A stretch of 64,000 nt of DNA from Hydrotalea sp. (lineage in GTDB: Bacteria; Bacteroidota; Bacteroidia; Chitinophagales; Chitinophagaceae): assembly GCA_027364735.1 (NCBI GenBank), contig DAHXOT010000017.1:186001-250000 (forward strand), read 5' to 3'. Below the pieces are notes generated by a model. The model did no database searches and was not told the DNA's origin. It saw nothing but the letters and a program-made list of their open reading frames with translations. How positions within the stretch are numbered: the first letter of the stretch is position 1; every line of letters starts with the position of its first letter. The position numbers and the translations under genes were made by a program. Of the stretch, positions 45,681-54,574 are shown in pieces.

Positions 45681-48125
45681 TTAACGAATTAATACAACAG
45701 TTCCCTTCTTAAAAATGTTGTTGCCTTTAAAATCAATTCCTTGTGCAACATAAACATACGCACCACTGGGTTGTTGTGTTCCGTTAAATGTTCCATCCCA
45801 TCCATCTCCAATTTGTGATGTACTGAATAATAATTGTCCGTACCGATTATAAATTCTAAAAAAATTCAGTTTAGATAATCCAACGGTAATGGGTTTAAGT
45901 ATATCATTAAGTCCATCTTTATTAGGGGTAAATGCACTGGGAATAAATATTTCCGGATTAGACTTATAAATCTTTACAGTTATAAAACTCTCTGCAAAGC
46001 AGCCAATAGCATTGGTTGCAGTTACTTTATACTTTATAGAATCGATACTTGCATTTAAAGTAGCAATAGGGTTATAAATAGATGAATTGTTTAGTCCTAT
46101 TGTTGGGCTCCAAGAATAAGAAAGTGCCTCTTGGCTGGTGCTAGTAGCAATTAATTGTAAAGGCTGATTGGCAATAATAGCTGTATCGTGTCCGGCATTT
46201 AGGGTAATAAGCGGTAAAACATTTATTCTAAATGTGTCGGTTAAAATGTTAGGACAATTGCCATTTTTAAAACTAATAATATAATCTGTTTTTTTAGAAG
46301 GGGCTGCTTGTGCAGTAAGGTACAGAGGATTGGATGATATGTTGTTGTTATTAGGATCGAATAGGGCTGTTTTTGTTGACCATGTATAACTTGTAGCCGC
46401 CTGAATATTTAAGTTTAAAATAGCTTTTGTGCCAAAGCAAATGCTGGTATCGGTAGGCGAAATAGTTGCTTGGGGAAATAACGCATCATAAATAGCTGTA
46501 TAAGCAATTTTGCTGGTATCGGCTGGGCAGGCACCGCTTTGTACTACTACCCGATATTGTGTTGGTGTACTCGATGCTAACACACTATAAACCGAATCGG
46601 TATAAATAGGATTAATATTTTTCCAATGCAATGTATCGGCAGAAGATTGCCAATTAATAATTTTTCCTTTAAAACCATTTGCAGTTAAATTAGCACCTTT
46701 GTTTTGGCCTAAACAAATAGAAATATTTGATGGACTAATTGCTCCGCCTACACTTTTTTCACTAACAATAATAGTTGCATTATTAGACGTATCTAATGCA
46801 CAAACACTACCATTTTGTACCACTGCTTTGTAATAGGTTGAATTTAATAGATTAGCTGCTGTATAAGATGTTGTATTAGGATTACCAATATCTCTCCAAT
46901 TAATAGAATCGGTAGAGGATAGCCACTTTATAACATTACCTACACTACCATTTAATTGTAAAATGGAACTATTGTTTCCGGTACAAACCGTAGTATTTCC
47001 GGTTATGGTTCCGGCTATAGTTGGTGGAGAAGTATTTACATTTATTGAGGAAGATAAATTGGCACAAGAATTTTTTTGATTAACCGAAATTTGTCCGGGT
47101 GTATTTCCTACAATTACCGATAAAATGTTGGTGTTATTTGAGTTGTTTAAAATAGTCCATCCATTTGGAACTACCCAATTATAGGTGGCTCCGGCTAATG
47201 CGGGAATAGTATATAGGGAAGTATTATTAGTACATGCAGGATTATCTCCGGTTATAGTTAATCCGCCGCAAGTATTTCTTAATGCAATGTAGGCATAAGC
47301 AAAATGTCCACCGGGTACACAATTATCTGCTTCAAAAGTTAATACTACTTTTTGTCCACGATACGGTGATAAATCAAATGTAACTTCTGTCCATCCTTTT
47401 GTCCAAACTCTTTTTTTCGATTCATTAATATTTCCATTATCGTTGGGCGAGAGTGTATTACTTAAACTAAAACCTTCTTTAATAGCTGCATTCTGGTCTA
47501 ATACAAAACTGGTGCCCGATGCAATAGTGGGTAATTGATAAAAGGCATTGGCACAATCTATAGTTCCGGTATTGGTATTTAAGTTGGCAGAAAAAAGGGG
47601 CACTTGCGACGTTAGGTGTGGGGCACTTTCTAAAACCATTGCATAAGCATACGTCATGGTATAGGGTGCCGATGGTGAACCTGCAGGCACATTAATTACA
47701 TAACTAATACCTCTTATTAAACCACCTTTTGTACCTGTGCCATTACCGGTTGTAATAGTGGTAGAGCCCAACATAATTGAATAGCCATAATTAAATCCAT
47801 TGATGGTAGGAATAGTAGCAAAGCCTCCAAAAGGATCGGTACTGTTTTGGGTAAGTACTTGAATACCCGGAGTTGAAAAAGTATATTCGTTAATTCCTTT
47901 ATTACCTATAGTGCCAACAGGTGCGGCAACACTGGTATCGTATTTTTGCATAATGGCTGTTGGGCCATTACCATTGGCGTTATTGCCCGTGTAAGCTGCC
48001 CAATGGGTTAAATCTTTAGTAGAGAAATTAATATTAATTGGGCAAGCCTCATTTTGTGCAAAGAGCGAAATAGCCATTAAACCGAAAGTAAATAGCCATC
48101 CTATTTTTATCCAATAATACAACAT
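45681..48125 (-). CDS. T9SS type-B cargo protein with gliding-motility-associated C-terminal domain
   Basis: An 814-residue secreted protein. Signal peptide (IGWLFTFGLMAISLFAQ); a 270-residue N-terminal region with paired Cys; a PKD-like segment (ATYNWVVPNGWTI); about three Ig/SprB-like repeats with recurring CxG..NxxxxxLxxNG and WQSSADTLHWKNI patterns; and a C-terminal sorting domain FIPSAFTPNKDGLND...FRIYNRYGQLLF...WDGTFNGTQQPSGAYVY, the type-B (CHU_C) signal. It is expected on the cell surface or in the medium, exported through SprA. Adhesion is plausible but unproven. Stands alone as a transcription unit. Confidence 0.9.
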   Translation of the reverse strand: MLYYWIKIGWLFTFGLMAISLFAQNEACPININFSTKDLTHWAAYTGNNANGNGPTAIMQKYDTSVAAPVGTIGNKGINEYTFSTPGIQVLTQNSTDPFGGFATIPTINGFNYGYSIMLGSTTITTGNGTGTKGGLIRGISYVINVPAGSPSAPYTMTYAYAMVLESAPHLTSQVPLFSANLNTNTGTIDCANAFYQLPTIASGTSFVLDQNAAIKEGFSLSNTLSPNDNGNINESKKRVWTKGWTEVTFDLSPYRGQKVVLTFEADNCVPGGHFAYAYIALRNTCGGLTITGDNPACTNNTSLYTIPALAGATYNWVVPNGWTILNNSNNTNILSVIVGNTPGQISVNQKNSCANLSSSINVNTSPPTIAGTITGNTTVCTGNNSSILQLNGSVGNVIKWLSSTDSINWRDIGNPNTTSYTAANLLNSTYYKAVVQNGSVCALDTSNNATIIVSEKSVGGAISPSNISICLGQNKGANLTANGFKGKIINWQSSADTLHWKNINPIYTDSVYSVLASSTPTQYRVVVQSGACPADTSKIAYTAIYDALFPQATISPTDTSICFGTKAILNLNIQAATSYTWSTKTALFDPNNNNISSNPLYLTAQAAPSKKTDYIISFKNGNCPNILTDTFRINVLPLITLNAGHDTAIIANQPLQLIATSTSQEALSYSWSPTIGLNNSSIYNPIATLNASIDSIKYKVTATNAIGCFAESFITVKIYKSNPEIFIPSAFTPNKDGLNDILKPITVGLSKLNFFRIYNRYGQLLFSTSQIGDGWDGTFNGTQQPSGAYVYVAQGIDFKGNNIFKKGTVVLIR

Positions 48126-48157
48126 AATTGTTAGTTTAAATACAGCATTACGCTACA

Positions 48158-48955
48158 TTAATCAACCTTTTCAATAAAACCAAGTAAATAGTTATTTAGT
48201 ACATCAACGGCTTCAATCATACTCATGTGTGCCACATTTTCTATTATATGAATATAAGAACAATGTGGAAGCTGAATTTGTTGTTCCAAATCTTTTAACG
48301 GAGCAGCAACATCTTTATCGCCAATTATAAATAAAATAGGACTATTAATGGAAGAGAGAATAGCTGTTCTATCGGGTCTTTGCATCATAGCACTATAATA
48401 TTGTTGTAAAGCTTCTGTACTAAATTTTTTTCCTGCCTCAATTAAAGATGCTATTTCCTGCTGAAATGCTTCTTTAGAAATATCGGAAAATAAATTAGGA
48501 ATAGTTATTTTAATAAATTGATAGGCACCTACTTCATTCATTGTTTTAATTGCTTTTGCCCGCATGGCTTTTTTTTCGTTAGAATCGGCGAATGCGGTAG
48601 AATGGATTAAGCCTAAGCCCAATATTTTTTCCGGAAATAATTCTGCAAAAGCTAATGATATATAGCCACCCATACTATGCCCCATTATAATACATGTATT
48701 AATTGCTTCTCTTTCAAGAATAGAATTAATACATATCGCAAAAGCCTCAATAGTGTTGATGCTTGCATTGTATGCCGATAAACCCGAACCGGGCAAATCG
48801 GGTACTATAACTAAACAATGTTGTTGTAAAAAATCAATTTGAGATTGAAAAATGTTTCCATCCTCCGGAAAACCATGAATTAATACCACAGGTTTTCCTT
48901 TTCCGTACATTCGGTACATTACTGGTTGTTGCAAATAAATAAACCTTTTTTGCAT
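48158..48955 (-). CDS. Alpha/beta-fold hydrolase
   Basis: Start at ATG 48955 (265 residues); longer frames would overlap the upstream gene. Oxyanion motif VVLIHGFPEDG near 22, nucleophile Ser in IMGHSMGGYIS near 90, acid Asp in FIIGDKDVAAP near 207 and catalytic His in ENVAHMSMIE near 235. Cytosolic, no signal. The family includes esterases, C-C hydrolases and dehalogenase relatives; substrate unknown. It starts two bases after the DUF4105 stop, so the two are coupled. Confidence 0.88.
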   Translation of the reverse strand: MQKRFIYLQQPVMYRMYGKGKPVVLIHGFPEDGNIFQSQIDFLQQHCLVIVPDLPGSGLSAYNASINTIEAFAICINSILEREAINTCIIMGHSMGGYISLAFAELFPEKILGLGLIHSTAFADSNEKKAMRAKAIKTMNEVGAYQFIKITIPNLFSDISKEAFQQEIASLIEAGKKFSTEALQQYYSAMMQRPDRTAILSSINSPILFIIGDKDVAAPLKDLEQQIQLPHCSYIHIIENVAHMSMIEAVDVLNNYLLGFIEKVD

Positions 48956-48957
48956 AA

Positions 48958-50109
48958 CTATGCTTGATATAATTTGATATATCGTATTAATCCTGCTAAT
49001 GCCAATGGAAACAAAGCAATATTTAATTGCTGGGGTATAATTAGCCAACTAACTAATAATAATGCTGTAATAACTGCTGCTATTAAAAAATATTTTTTAA
49101 TAAATATTGGCTTCTTCCAAATAAAAAATGCTGCAAAAAAATTAGTAGGTAATGCCCAACACAAATTAAAGTTATTGGTACAAACAATATGGTCGGTTGC
49201 AAACCACATAAATAGTAAAAGAATACCTATTATTCCGGTACTGTATAATAAAAATGAATCAATCAGTTTGGTTGCAATTTTAGCCCAACCCGATTGAAGA
49301 AATGAGATAAGAATAATAAGAATTGAAATAATACTTGAAATAAGCAATGGAGTATATTGGTAGGCTGCTGTATTAGGTGGGTTTTCTTGTAAAATTAATT
49401 GCGTATTTAAAACTAAATGGGCGGTATCTTTTTTTAATAAGGCACTATCCAAACCTTTTAATAAATAATCGGGTAAAAACATAGCTTGTTGCGTGGTTAC
49501 TTTTTCATCTGTTTTACTTCCCAATAAAATATCAATACCTAATTTACTCCATGGTTTTCCGCCTTTATCTAAATATTCGTGCAACATATTTCTATACGTT
49601 GTTCCTTTGGCGGTAATAGCATTAGGAATGGTAGCTGCGGTAATATTTTTAAAAACTATATCTCTTATTCTGGTAGTACAGTTATCGAACAAAAAATCGT
49701 ATTTATAATAACGGTTTGCACCTTGTAAGTTGGTACTTAGTGCATTAATTATTTGTTGTTTTTGCAGGCAAGTTAGGTTTAGTTCTTGTTCGTAAATACT
49801 TCGCTTATCTTCAATGTATTGAATAAGAAAATCTTTGTATTGCTCAATAGATAAATAATAATCTAATCTGCCTCTAATAAACTTGGTATAAAAATCCGGA
49901 TCATCGAAATTAAATGTGCCATAATTAAAAACAATATCGGTTCTATTGGCCGAATCTATAATTCTAATGGCTGTGTGCCCAAATGTGGCATATAGTTCAT
50001 CGGCAGGTGCACAGGTTAATACGCTAACTCTTATTGGGCATGCATTGTTTTGAGCAAAAGTAAATTGCTTAAAAGCTAAAAGAAAAATGATGAAAATATA
50101 TTTTCTCAC
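48958..50109 (-). CDS. DUF4105 membrane protein, candidate lipoprotein N-acyltransferase-like
   Basis: A 383-residue envelope protein: signal peptide (MRKYIFIIFLLAFKQFTFAQ), a periplasmic DUF4105 domain with YATFGHTAIRI (about 41-51, candidate catalytic His), VFNYGTFNFDDPDFYTKFIRGRLDYYL and FLFDNCTTRIRD near 145 (candidate Cys), then four to five TM helices in the last 140 residues. The His/Cys pattern resembles papain-like or LRAT-like acyl enzymes. From memory, recent Bacteroides work assigned lipoprotein N-acyltransferase activity (Lnb) to a DUF4105 protein; transfer to this gene is inference. Confidence 0.8.
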   Translation of the reverse strand: MRKYIFIIFLLAFKQFTFAQNNACPIRVSVLTCAPADELYATFGHTAIRIIDSANRTDIVFNYGTFNFDDPDFYTKFIRGRLDYYLSIEQYKDFLIQYIEDKRSIYEQELNLTCLQKQQIINALSTNLQGANRYYKYDFLFDNCTTRIRDIVFKNITAATIPNAITAKGTTYRNMLHEYLDKGGKPWSKLGIDILLGSKTDEKVTTQQAMFLPDYLLKGLDSALLKKDTAHLVLNTQLILQENPPNTAAYQYTPLLISSIISILIILISFLQSGWAKIATKLIDSFLLYSTGIIGILLLFMWFATDHIVCTNNFNLCWALPTNFFAAFFIWKKPIFIKKYFLIAAVITALLLVSWLIIPQQLNIALFPLALAGLIRYIKLYQA

Positions 50110-50189
50110 AAAATTTTTTAAGTGCCCAAGTTCGGAAGAAATTATGAATTGGTTGACTGATTTTTTGGAATGTAGTGCCTATAATTTTT

Positions 50190-50579
50190 TTATAAGTGTT
50201 CAAGTATTTTTTGTTGTACCTCTTTTAATGTTTCGGGCGTTATAGGTATTTTTTTAGCTAAAGCATTCATATCTTTCATACTATTCATAGGTAATAAATG
50301 AATGTGTGCATGCGGAACTTCAAAACCAATAGTTATAATATTTACCCTATTATATTCATAAGCTTTTTGTATGGCATTTGCAATGGGTTGGGCAAAAGGT
50401 AATATACCGGCTAAATAATTGGCAGGTAAATCAAATAACCTATCTACTTCAATTTTAGGAACTACTAAGGTGTGCCCTAATGCCGATGGAAAAATATCTA
50501 AAAAGGCATAAAACATTTCGTTCTCTGCAATTTTATACGAAGGAATTTCTCCTGCAATGATTTTAGTAAAAATGCTCAT
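50190..50579 (-). CDS. HIT-family nucleotide hydrolase
   Basis: A 129-residue histidine-triad protein: opens MSIFTKIIAGEIPSYKIAENE, has FPSALGHTLVVPK near 30 and the triad HAHIHLLPM at about 90-98. Members hydrolyse AMP-lysine-type adducts or dinucleotides. Cytosolic, normal length. Located 279 bases downstream of greA on the same strand, behind the greA terminator. Confidence 0.92.
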   Translation of the reverse strand: MSIFTKIIAGEIPSYKIAENEMFYAFLDIFPSALGHTLVVPKIEVDRLFDLPANYLAGILPFAQPIANAIQKAYEYNRVNIITIGFEVPHAHIHLLPMNSMKDMNALAKKIPITPETLKEVQQKILEHL

Positions 50580-50806
50580 AAATTTTTTATTTGCTATTGC
50601 AAAATAATGATCCTTTTAATGCGTTTAATATAAAAATGTTTGAGATGACTACCAACTTACATTCTTTCAAACTCTATTTGTATGTTATTGGATGCTTATA
50701 CTTTATTATCATGCTGGCTGTGGGAAAGTAACCGTGCCGATAAATTAAAGATTAGTAAAATGAAAAACCCGATTATAATGTAATCGAACGGATTACCGTT
50801 ACATGT

Positions 50807-50839
50807 AAAAGCCCAAAAATGTATATTTTTGGGCTTTTT
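50807..50839. terminator. Terminator of greA
   Basis: Stem AAAAGCCCAAAAAT / ATTTTTGGGCTTTT (14 bp, perfect) with a 4-base loop, 19 bases after the greA stop; it has T-rich ends in both directions. Confidence 0.9.
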
Positions 50840-50857
50840 AATTAAGAATAGAAAAAG

Positions 50858-51325
50858 TTAAATAGAAATTTCTTCCACTTTAAATTTAATAATTCCGGTA
50901 GGAGCCTGAATTTCGGCAAGTTCTCCTTTTGCTTTGCCTAATAAACCTTTGCCAATAGGCGATGAAGCAGAAATTTTTCCTGCTTTTAAATCGGCTTCTT
51001 TTTCTCCAACAATTTGATAAGTTACCGTCTTTTTAGTACCCATATTGGTAATAGTTACTTTGGTTAATACAGCCACTTTACTGGTATCAATAGTTGATGG
51101 ATCAACAATTTTTGATGTAGCAATAATACCTTCCAACTGTTTAATTTTAGCTTCAAGCATACCCTGAGCTTCTTTAGCAGCATCGTATTCGGCATTTTCT
51201 TTTAAATCGCCTTTTTCTCTGGCTTCTGCAATAGCTTTCGATGCAGCAGGCCTATCAATTGTTTTCATGCGATGAAGTTCTTCTTTCATCTTCTCAAAAG
51301 TCTCTTTAGTTACGTGTTCACTCAT
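50858..51325 (-). CDS. greA: Transcription elongation factor GreA
   Basis: A 155-residue factor that stimulates transcript cleavage in backtracked RNA polymerase. N-terminal coiled coil (about 1-75) with ADxAENAEYDAAKEAQ-like sequence EKGDLKENAEYDAAKEAQ carrying the acidic tip residues; C-terminal domain with SPIGKGLLGKAKGELAEIQAP. Length normal. Its leader contains a terminator-like hairpin just downstream of a candidate promoter. Confidence 0.97.
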   Translation of the reverse strand: MSEHVTKETFEKMKEELHRMKTIDRPAASKAIAEAREKGDLKENAEYDAAKEAQGMLEAKIKQLEGIIATSKIVDPSTIDTSKVAVLTKVTITNMGTKKTVTYQIVGEKEADLKAGKISASSPIGKGLLGKAKGELAEIQAPTGIIKFKVEEISI

Positions 51326-51346
51326 AATCTTTTATTTTAAAAGAGA

Positions 51347-51401
51347 TAAAAAAAATACAACGCCGCATCATTTGTGCAGCGTTGCAGTAAGTACAAATAT
51401 A
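51347..51401 (-). promoter_or_regulatory. greA leader: -7 element plus terminator-like hairpin
   Basis: On the minus strand TATATTTG (51401-51394) matches the -7 consensus. A few bases on comes a GC-rich hairpin CAACGCTGCA / TGCGGCGTTG (51384-51358, one A-C mismatch, 7-base loop), then TA and T8 (51355-51348), 22 bases before the greA ATG. This looks like an intrinsic terminator placed between promoter and gene. Confidence 0.6.
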
Positions 51402-51522
51402 TAAATTTTGTGTAAAAAAATATTTTTTGCTGCCTTCTTTTCTGTTGTAAAAGATGAATATTGTATTTCTAACATATAGTTGTTGCATCACAATTTGTTA
51501 ATAGTTCTTTTACTTTTTGTTA

Positions 51523-51833
51523 ATGCACTGTAAATATTGCCGTATCACAGCTCAAATAGTTGCGCCTTCGAAATCAAAAATTGTTTATGAAGCTATTATT
51601 AGGAATCCCCTTGGAATATTGTTTGTTACAATATTCTTTTTTCTTTTTTGCGTAATAGGTTTTGCACAACAAAGTATAGAAGTAAAAGGAAAAATTGTAG
51701 ATGCTGCCACACAAAACCTATTGAAGGTGCAAGCATTGCAGTAAAGAGAAAAACCAATTTAACTACTACTGATGCTAATGGAAATTTTGTTATTGCTGCA
51801 GCAAAAGGCAATGGTTACAAAAGAAGAATATAA
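51523..51833 (+). pseudogene. Remnant of a carboxypeptidase-regulatory-like/TonB-receptor N-terminus
   Basis: Frame 1 encodes a hydrophobic signal (LGILFVTIFFFLFCVIGFAQQ) followed by SIEVKGKIVDAATQN; the homology then continues in another frame as PIEGASIAVKRKTNLTTTDANGNFVIAA, a typical opening of CarboxypepD_reg-like domains. One base appears to be missing near 51717. A second frame break near the start may also exist, because MKLLLGIP in another frame at 51587 looks like the original start. Nothing of the plug or barrel survives; the sequence runs directly into the aminotransferase remnant. Confidence 0.75.
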
Positions 51834-52220
51834 TATTGCTGCCGATATTTCTTTAGGGCAGTGTACGCATGAAAAAAGCCCATTAGGAGCTTCTGCCGCA
51901 TTAGCAATGCTTGAATATATAGATGATAATAGGTTATTGTATAAAGTAACGGAAGATGAAATTTTTGTTCGTGGTGCATTAGAAAAATTAAAAAATAAGT
52001 ATGCTATTATTGGTGATATTAGAGGCGTTGGATTGTTATGGGCAATTGAATTGGTAAAAGATAGATTTACGAAAGAGAAAGCAAATAAGGAGGCAGAATG
52101 GATCATGTATCACTGCTTATAGAACGGACTGGTTTTAAAATATCTCAGGGTAACGTTTTGCAGTTATGTCCTCCATTAATTATATCACGCAGCGAGTTAA
52201 AATTATTGCTATTGATATAA
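51811..52220 (+). pseudogene. Remnant of a class-III aminotransferase, C-terminal third
   Basis: From AMVTKEEYNIAADIS onward the translation follows the C-terminal part of PLP class-III (ornithine/GABA-type) aminotransferases: CTHEKSPLGASAALAMLEYI, then IGDIRGVGLLWAIELV. A TAG replaces an expected codon at 52120-52122 after MYHCL, and a single-base loss in the A-run near 52138 moves the remainder (KISQGNVLQLCPPLIISR) to another frame, which stops at 52220. The N-terminal two thirds, including the PLP lysine, is absent. Confidence 0.8.
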
Positions 52221-52278
52221 TTGAACATACAATTATCAATTGTGCTAAAAACTTTGCTTAATAGTATTTTTAGTTCGT

Positions 52279-52632
52279 TTAATCTTTCACTAATTTGTTA
52301 GCAGCATCCGGAAAAACAATGATAGGTTTATGTTTTTTTGCTTCTTCTTTATTCATCGTAGCATACGATATAACAACAATAATATCTCCTGCCATACCTT
52401 TTCTAGCTGCAGGTCCATTTAAACACATTACACCACTGCCTCTTGTTCCTTTTATTACATAAGTTTCTAAACGTTCGCCATTATTGGCATTTACAACTGT
52501 AATTTTCTCAAATTCGGTTAAATCGGCTGCATCCATTAAATCTTCATCAATAGTTAAGCTTCCTATGTATTGTAAATTAGCTTCTGTAATAACTGCTCGA
52601 TGTATTTTAGATTTTAAAACTTCAATCATCAT
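52279..52632 (-). CDS. panD: Aspartate 1-decarboxylase
   Basis: A 117-residue pyruvoyl-dependent enzyme that makes beta-alanine from aspartate for pantothenate. It is made as a zymogen cleaved between Gly24 and Ser25 in YIGSLTID, Ser25 becoming the pyruvoyl group; the numbering matches E. coli if the first of two adjacent ATGs is used. [33 protein letters not shown] and [10 protein letters not shown] are conserved. Follows panB with a 24-base gap. Confidence 0.96.
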   Translation of the reverse strand: MMIEVLKSKIHRAVITEANLQYIGSLTIDEDLMDAADLTEFEKITVVNANNGERLETYVIKGTRGSGVMCLNGPAARKGMAGDIIVVISYATMNKEEAKKHKPIIVFPDAANKLVKD

Positions 52633-52656
52633 AGAGTAAGTGTTGTATATTTTTTA

Positions 52657-53475
52657 TTAATAAGATTCAGATTGATTAGGAAATGAACCGGTTTTTACAT
52701 CGCTGCTATATTGTTGAATAGCCGTTGTAATTTGTTCATTAAGGTTTAAATATTGTCGTAAAAATCTTGGTTTAAATTCTGTATTAATTCCCAGCATATC
52801 GTGCATTACTAAAACTTGTCCATCGCAGTAGGGGCCTGCACCAATACCAATAATAGGTATATACACACTTTCAGATAATTGTTTAGTTAATAAAGCCGGA
52901 ATTTTTTCAACCACCACTGCAAAACAACCTGCTTTCTGTAAAAGTTGAAGATCGTTTTGTATTTTATCGGCTTCGGTTTTATTGGTAGCCCTGGTTGCAT
53001 AGGTTCCAAATTGATAAATACTTTGTGGAGTTAGGCCTAAGTGTCCCATTACCGGAATGCCTGCTTTTACAATGCTTTCAACACTTTCTATTATTTCTTC
53101 TCCGCCTTCTAATTTTATGGCATGTGCACCGGTTTCTTTCATAATTCTTATAGCACTGGCTAAGGCAATACTACTGTTAGATTGGTAAGAACCAAATGGC
53201 ATATCTACTACAACCAATGCTCTATTAACACCACGAACCACCGATTGCCCGTGATATATCATTTGATCTAAGGTAATAGGTAAAGTAGTTTCATGGCCTG
53301 CCATAACATTACTGGCACTATCTCCAACAAGAATTACATCAATACCTGCTGCATCAATCATTTTTGCAAACGAGAAATCGTATGCGGTTAGCATAGCAAT
53401 TTTTTCGTTCCTTGCTTTCATCTTAAGTAACGTATTGGTTGTAACTTTTTTTAAAGTGCTTTGAGCTGAAGACAT
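52657..53475 (-). CDS. panB: 3-methyl-2-oxobutanoate hydroxymethyltransferase
   Basis: A 272-residue (beta-alpha)8 enzyme that adds a hydroxymethyl group from methylene-tetrahydrofolate to ketoisovalerate. Motifs: [62 protein letters not shown] and [21 protein letters not shown], covering metal and substrate residues. Lies between panC and panD on the same strand, with an unusual repeat in the panC-panB spacer. Confidence 0.97.
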   Translation of the reverse strand: MSSAQSTLKKVTTNTLLKMKARNEKIAMLTAYDFSFAKMIDAAGIDVILVGDSASNVMAGHETTLPITLDQMIYHGQSVVRGVNRALVVVDMPFGSYQSNSSIALASAIRIMKETGAHAIKLEGGEEIIESVESIVKAGIPVMGHLGLTPQSIYQFGTYATRATNKTEADKIQNDLQLLQKAGCFAVVVEKIPALLTKQLSESVYIPIIGIGAGPYCDGQVLVMHDMLGINTEFKPRFLRQYLNLNEQITTAIQQYSSDVKTGSFPNQSESY

Positions 53476-53495
53476 AATGCAGCATTTTTTTTATT

Positions 53496-53589
53496 AGCAC
53501 ATCTCTGCATTAGAATAAAATGTACACACAGATTTTATGTAACTGTTGCAAGTAAAAGCACATCTCTGCGTTAGAATAAAATGTACCCA
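53496..53589. repeat. Duplicated 33-bp element in the panC-panB spacer
   Basis: Two direct copies (53496-53528 and 53557-53589), 61 bases apart start to start, both containing AGCACATCTCTGC and TTAGAATAAAATGTAC, with only two mismatches. The 144-base spacer is almost filled by them. Coding potential on either strand is nil. Confidence 0.85.
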
Positions 53590-53619
53590 ATGGACTGCAA
53601 ATATAAATTTCCTTTTGAA

Positions 53620-54471
53620 TTATTTTGTCATAATTATGTTATCTATTAATCGAATGCCGTTTAAAAAAGCTGCAGCCAGAATTACTACTGATTTTTCACC
53701 GTCCCATTCCTCTACTAATTCAAGCGTATTTGCATCGGCTACGGCAACATAATCTATTTTTTCAAAGCCGCTATCATGTAATATGGAAACAGCTTTATCA
53801 ATTATAGGAGCCGTTTTTCCTTTTTGCAAGTGCAAGTTAATGTATTGAAGCGATTGGTAAATGGCAATTGCATTTAATACATCTTGCGAAGATAATCGCA
53901 TGTTTCTGCTACTTTTTGCTAAACCCGAGTTTTCTCTAATAGTAGGTGCTATAACAAGTTGTACAGTGCTAATTGTTTTATCGTTATTAAGTAAATGTTG
54001 TATTACCATGCATTGCTGATAATCTTTGGCTCCCATAATTAAATAATTAGGCATCACAAAATGAAGTAACCTATCAACAACTTGGCAAACACCTTGAAAA
54101 TGCCCCAGGCGATATTTTCCTTCTAAAATTTCTTCTAAATAGCCTAATTGGTAATTAGTTTTTTGAGTATATCCTTCGGGATAAATTTCTTGAACGGAGG
54201 GCAAAAAAACAATATCGCAATTTGCTAACTCAAGTAAGGTAATATCTCTATCGGTGGTAATGGGATATTTTTCAAAATCTTTTTGATCGTTAAATTGTGT
54301 AGGATTCACAAAAATGCTGCACACCGTAATATCCGAAATTTCTTTACTTTTTTTAATTAAAGAAATATGCCCTTCGTGCAGTGCTCCCATAGTTGGTACA
54401 AAACCAATTTTCTTTTCTTTAAATCGAACAAGAACTTCTTTTAATTCTGTTGCTGTTGTAATAATTAACAT
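53620..54471 (-). CDS. panC: Pantothenate synthetase
   Basis: A 283-residue ATP-dependent ligase joining pantoate and beta-alanine. Nucleotidyltransferase signature VPTMGALHEGHISLIKKS (about 26-43), SIFVNPTQFNDQKDFEKYPIT, the GHFQGVCQVV loop and the KMSKS-like RNMRLSSQDV segment are intact. First gene of the leftward panC-panB-panD block, divergent from coaBC. Confidence 0.96.
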   Translation of the reverse strand: MLIITTATELKEVLVRFKEKKIGFVPTMGALHEGHISLIKKSKEISDITVCSIFVNPTQFNDQKDFEKYPITTDRDITLLELANCDIVFLPSVQEIYPEGYTQKTNYQLGYLEEILEGKYRLGHFQGVCQVVDRLLHFVMPNYLIMGAKDYQQCMVIQHLLNNDKTISTVQLVIAPTIRENSGLAKSSRNMRLSSQDVLNAIAIYQSLQYINLHLQKGKTAPIIDKAVSILHDSGFEKIDYVAVADANTLELVEEWDGEKSVVILAAAFLNGIRLIDNIIMTK

Positions 54472-54559
54472 AGCAGTTAATTCATTTTAATAAATAGGAG
54501 GTAGCAAATATCAATTATTTTCAATTACAATATTCTGCTAACAATTAAAGAAACAATTT

Positions 54560-54567
54560 TACTTTTG
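54560..54567 (+). promoter_or_regulatory. Candidate -7 element for coaBC
   Basis: TACTTTTG fits TAnnTTTG and lies 7-10 bases before the two possible start codons; a GAGGAG run (54567-54572) gives a Shine-Dalgarno-like site best spaced for the second ATG. The two cannot both be used in a simple way. Confidence 0.35.
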
Positions 54568-54574
54568 AGGAGTT

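Noticed and set aside
51759-52106. 115-codon minus-strand frame over the aminotransferase remnant
   Set aside because: The opposite strand has clear homology to class-III aminotransferases; this frame is its antisense shadow.
53496-53589. Possible CRISPR array
   Set aside because: Only two repeat copies with mismatches, a single 28-base interval and no cas genes nearby.
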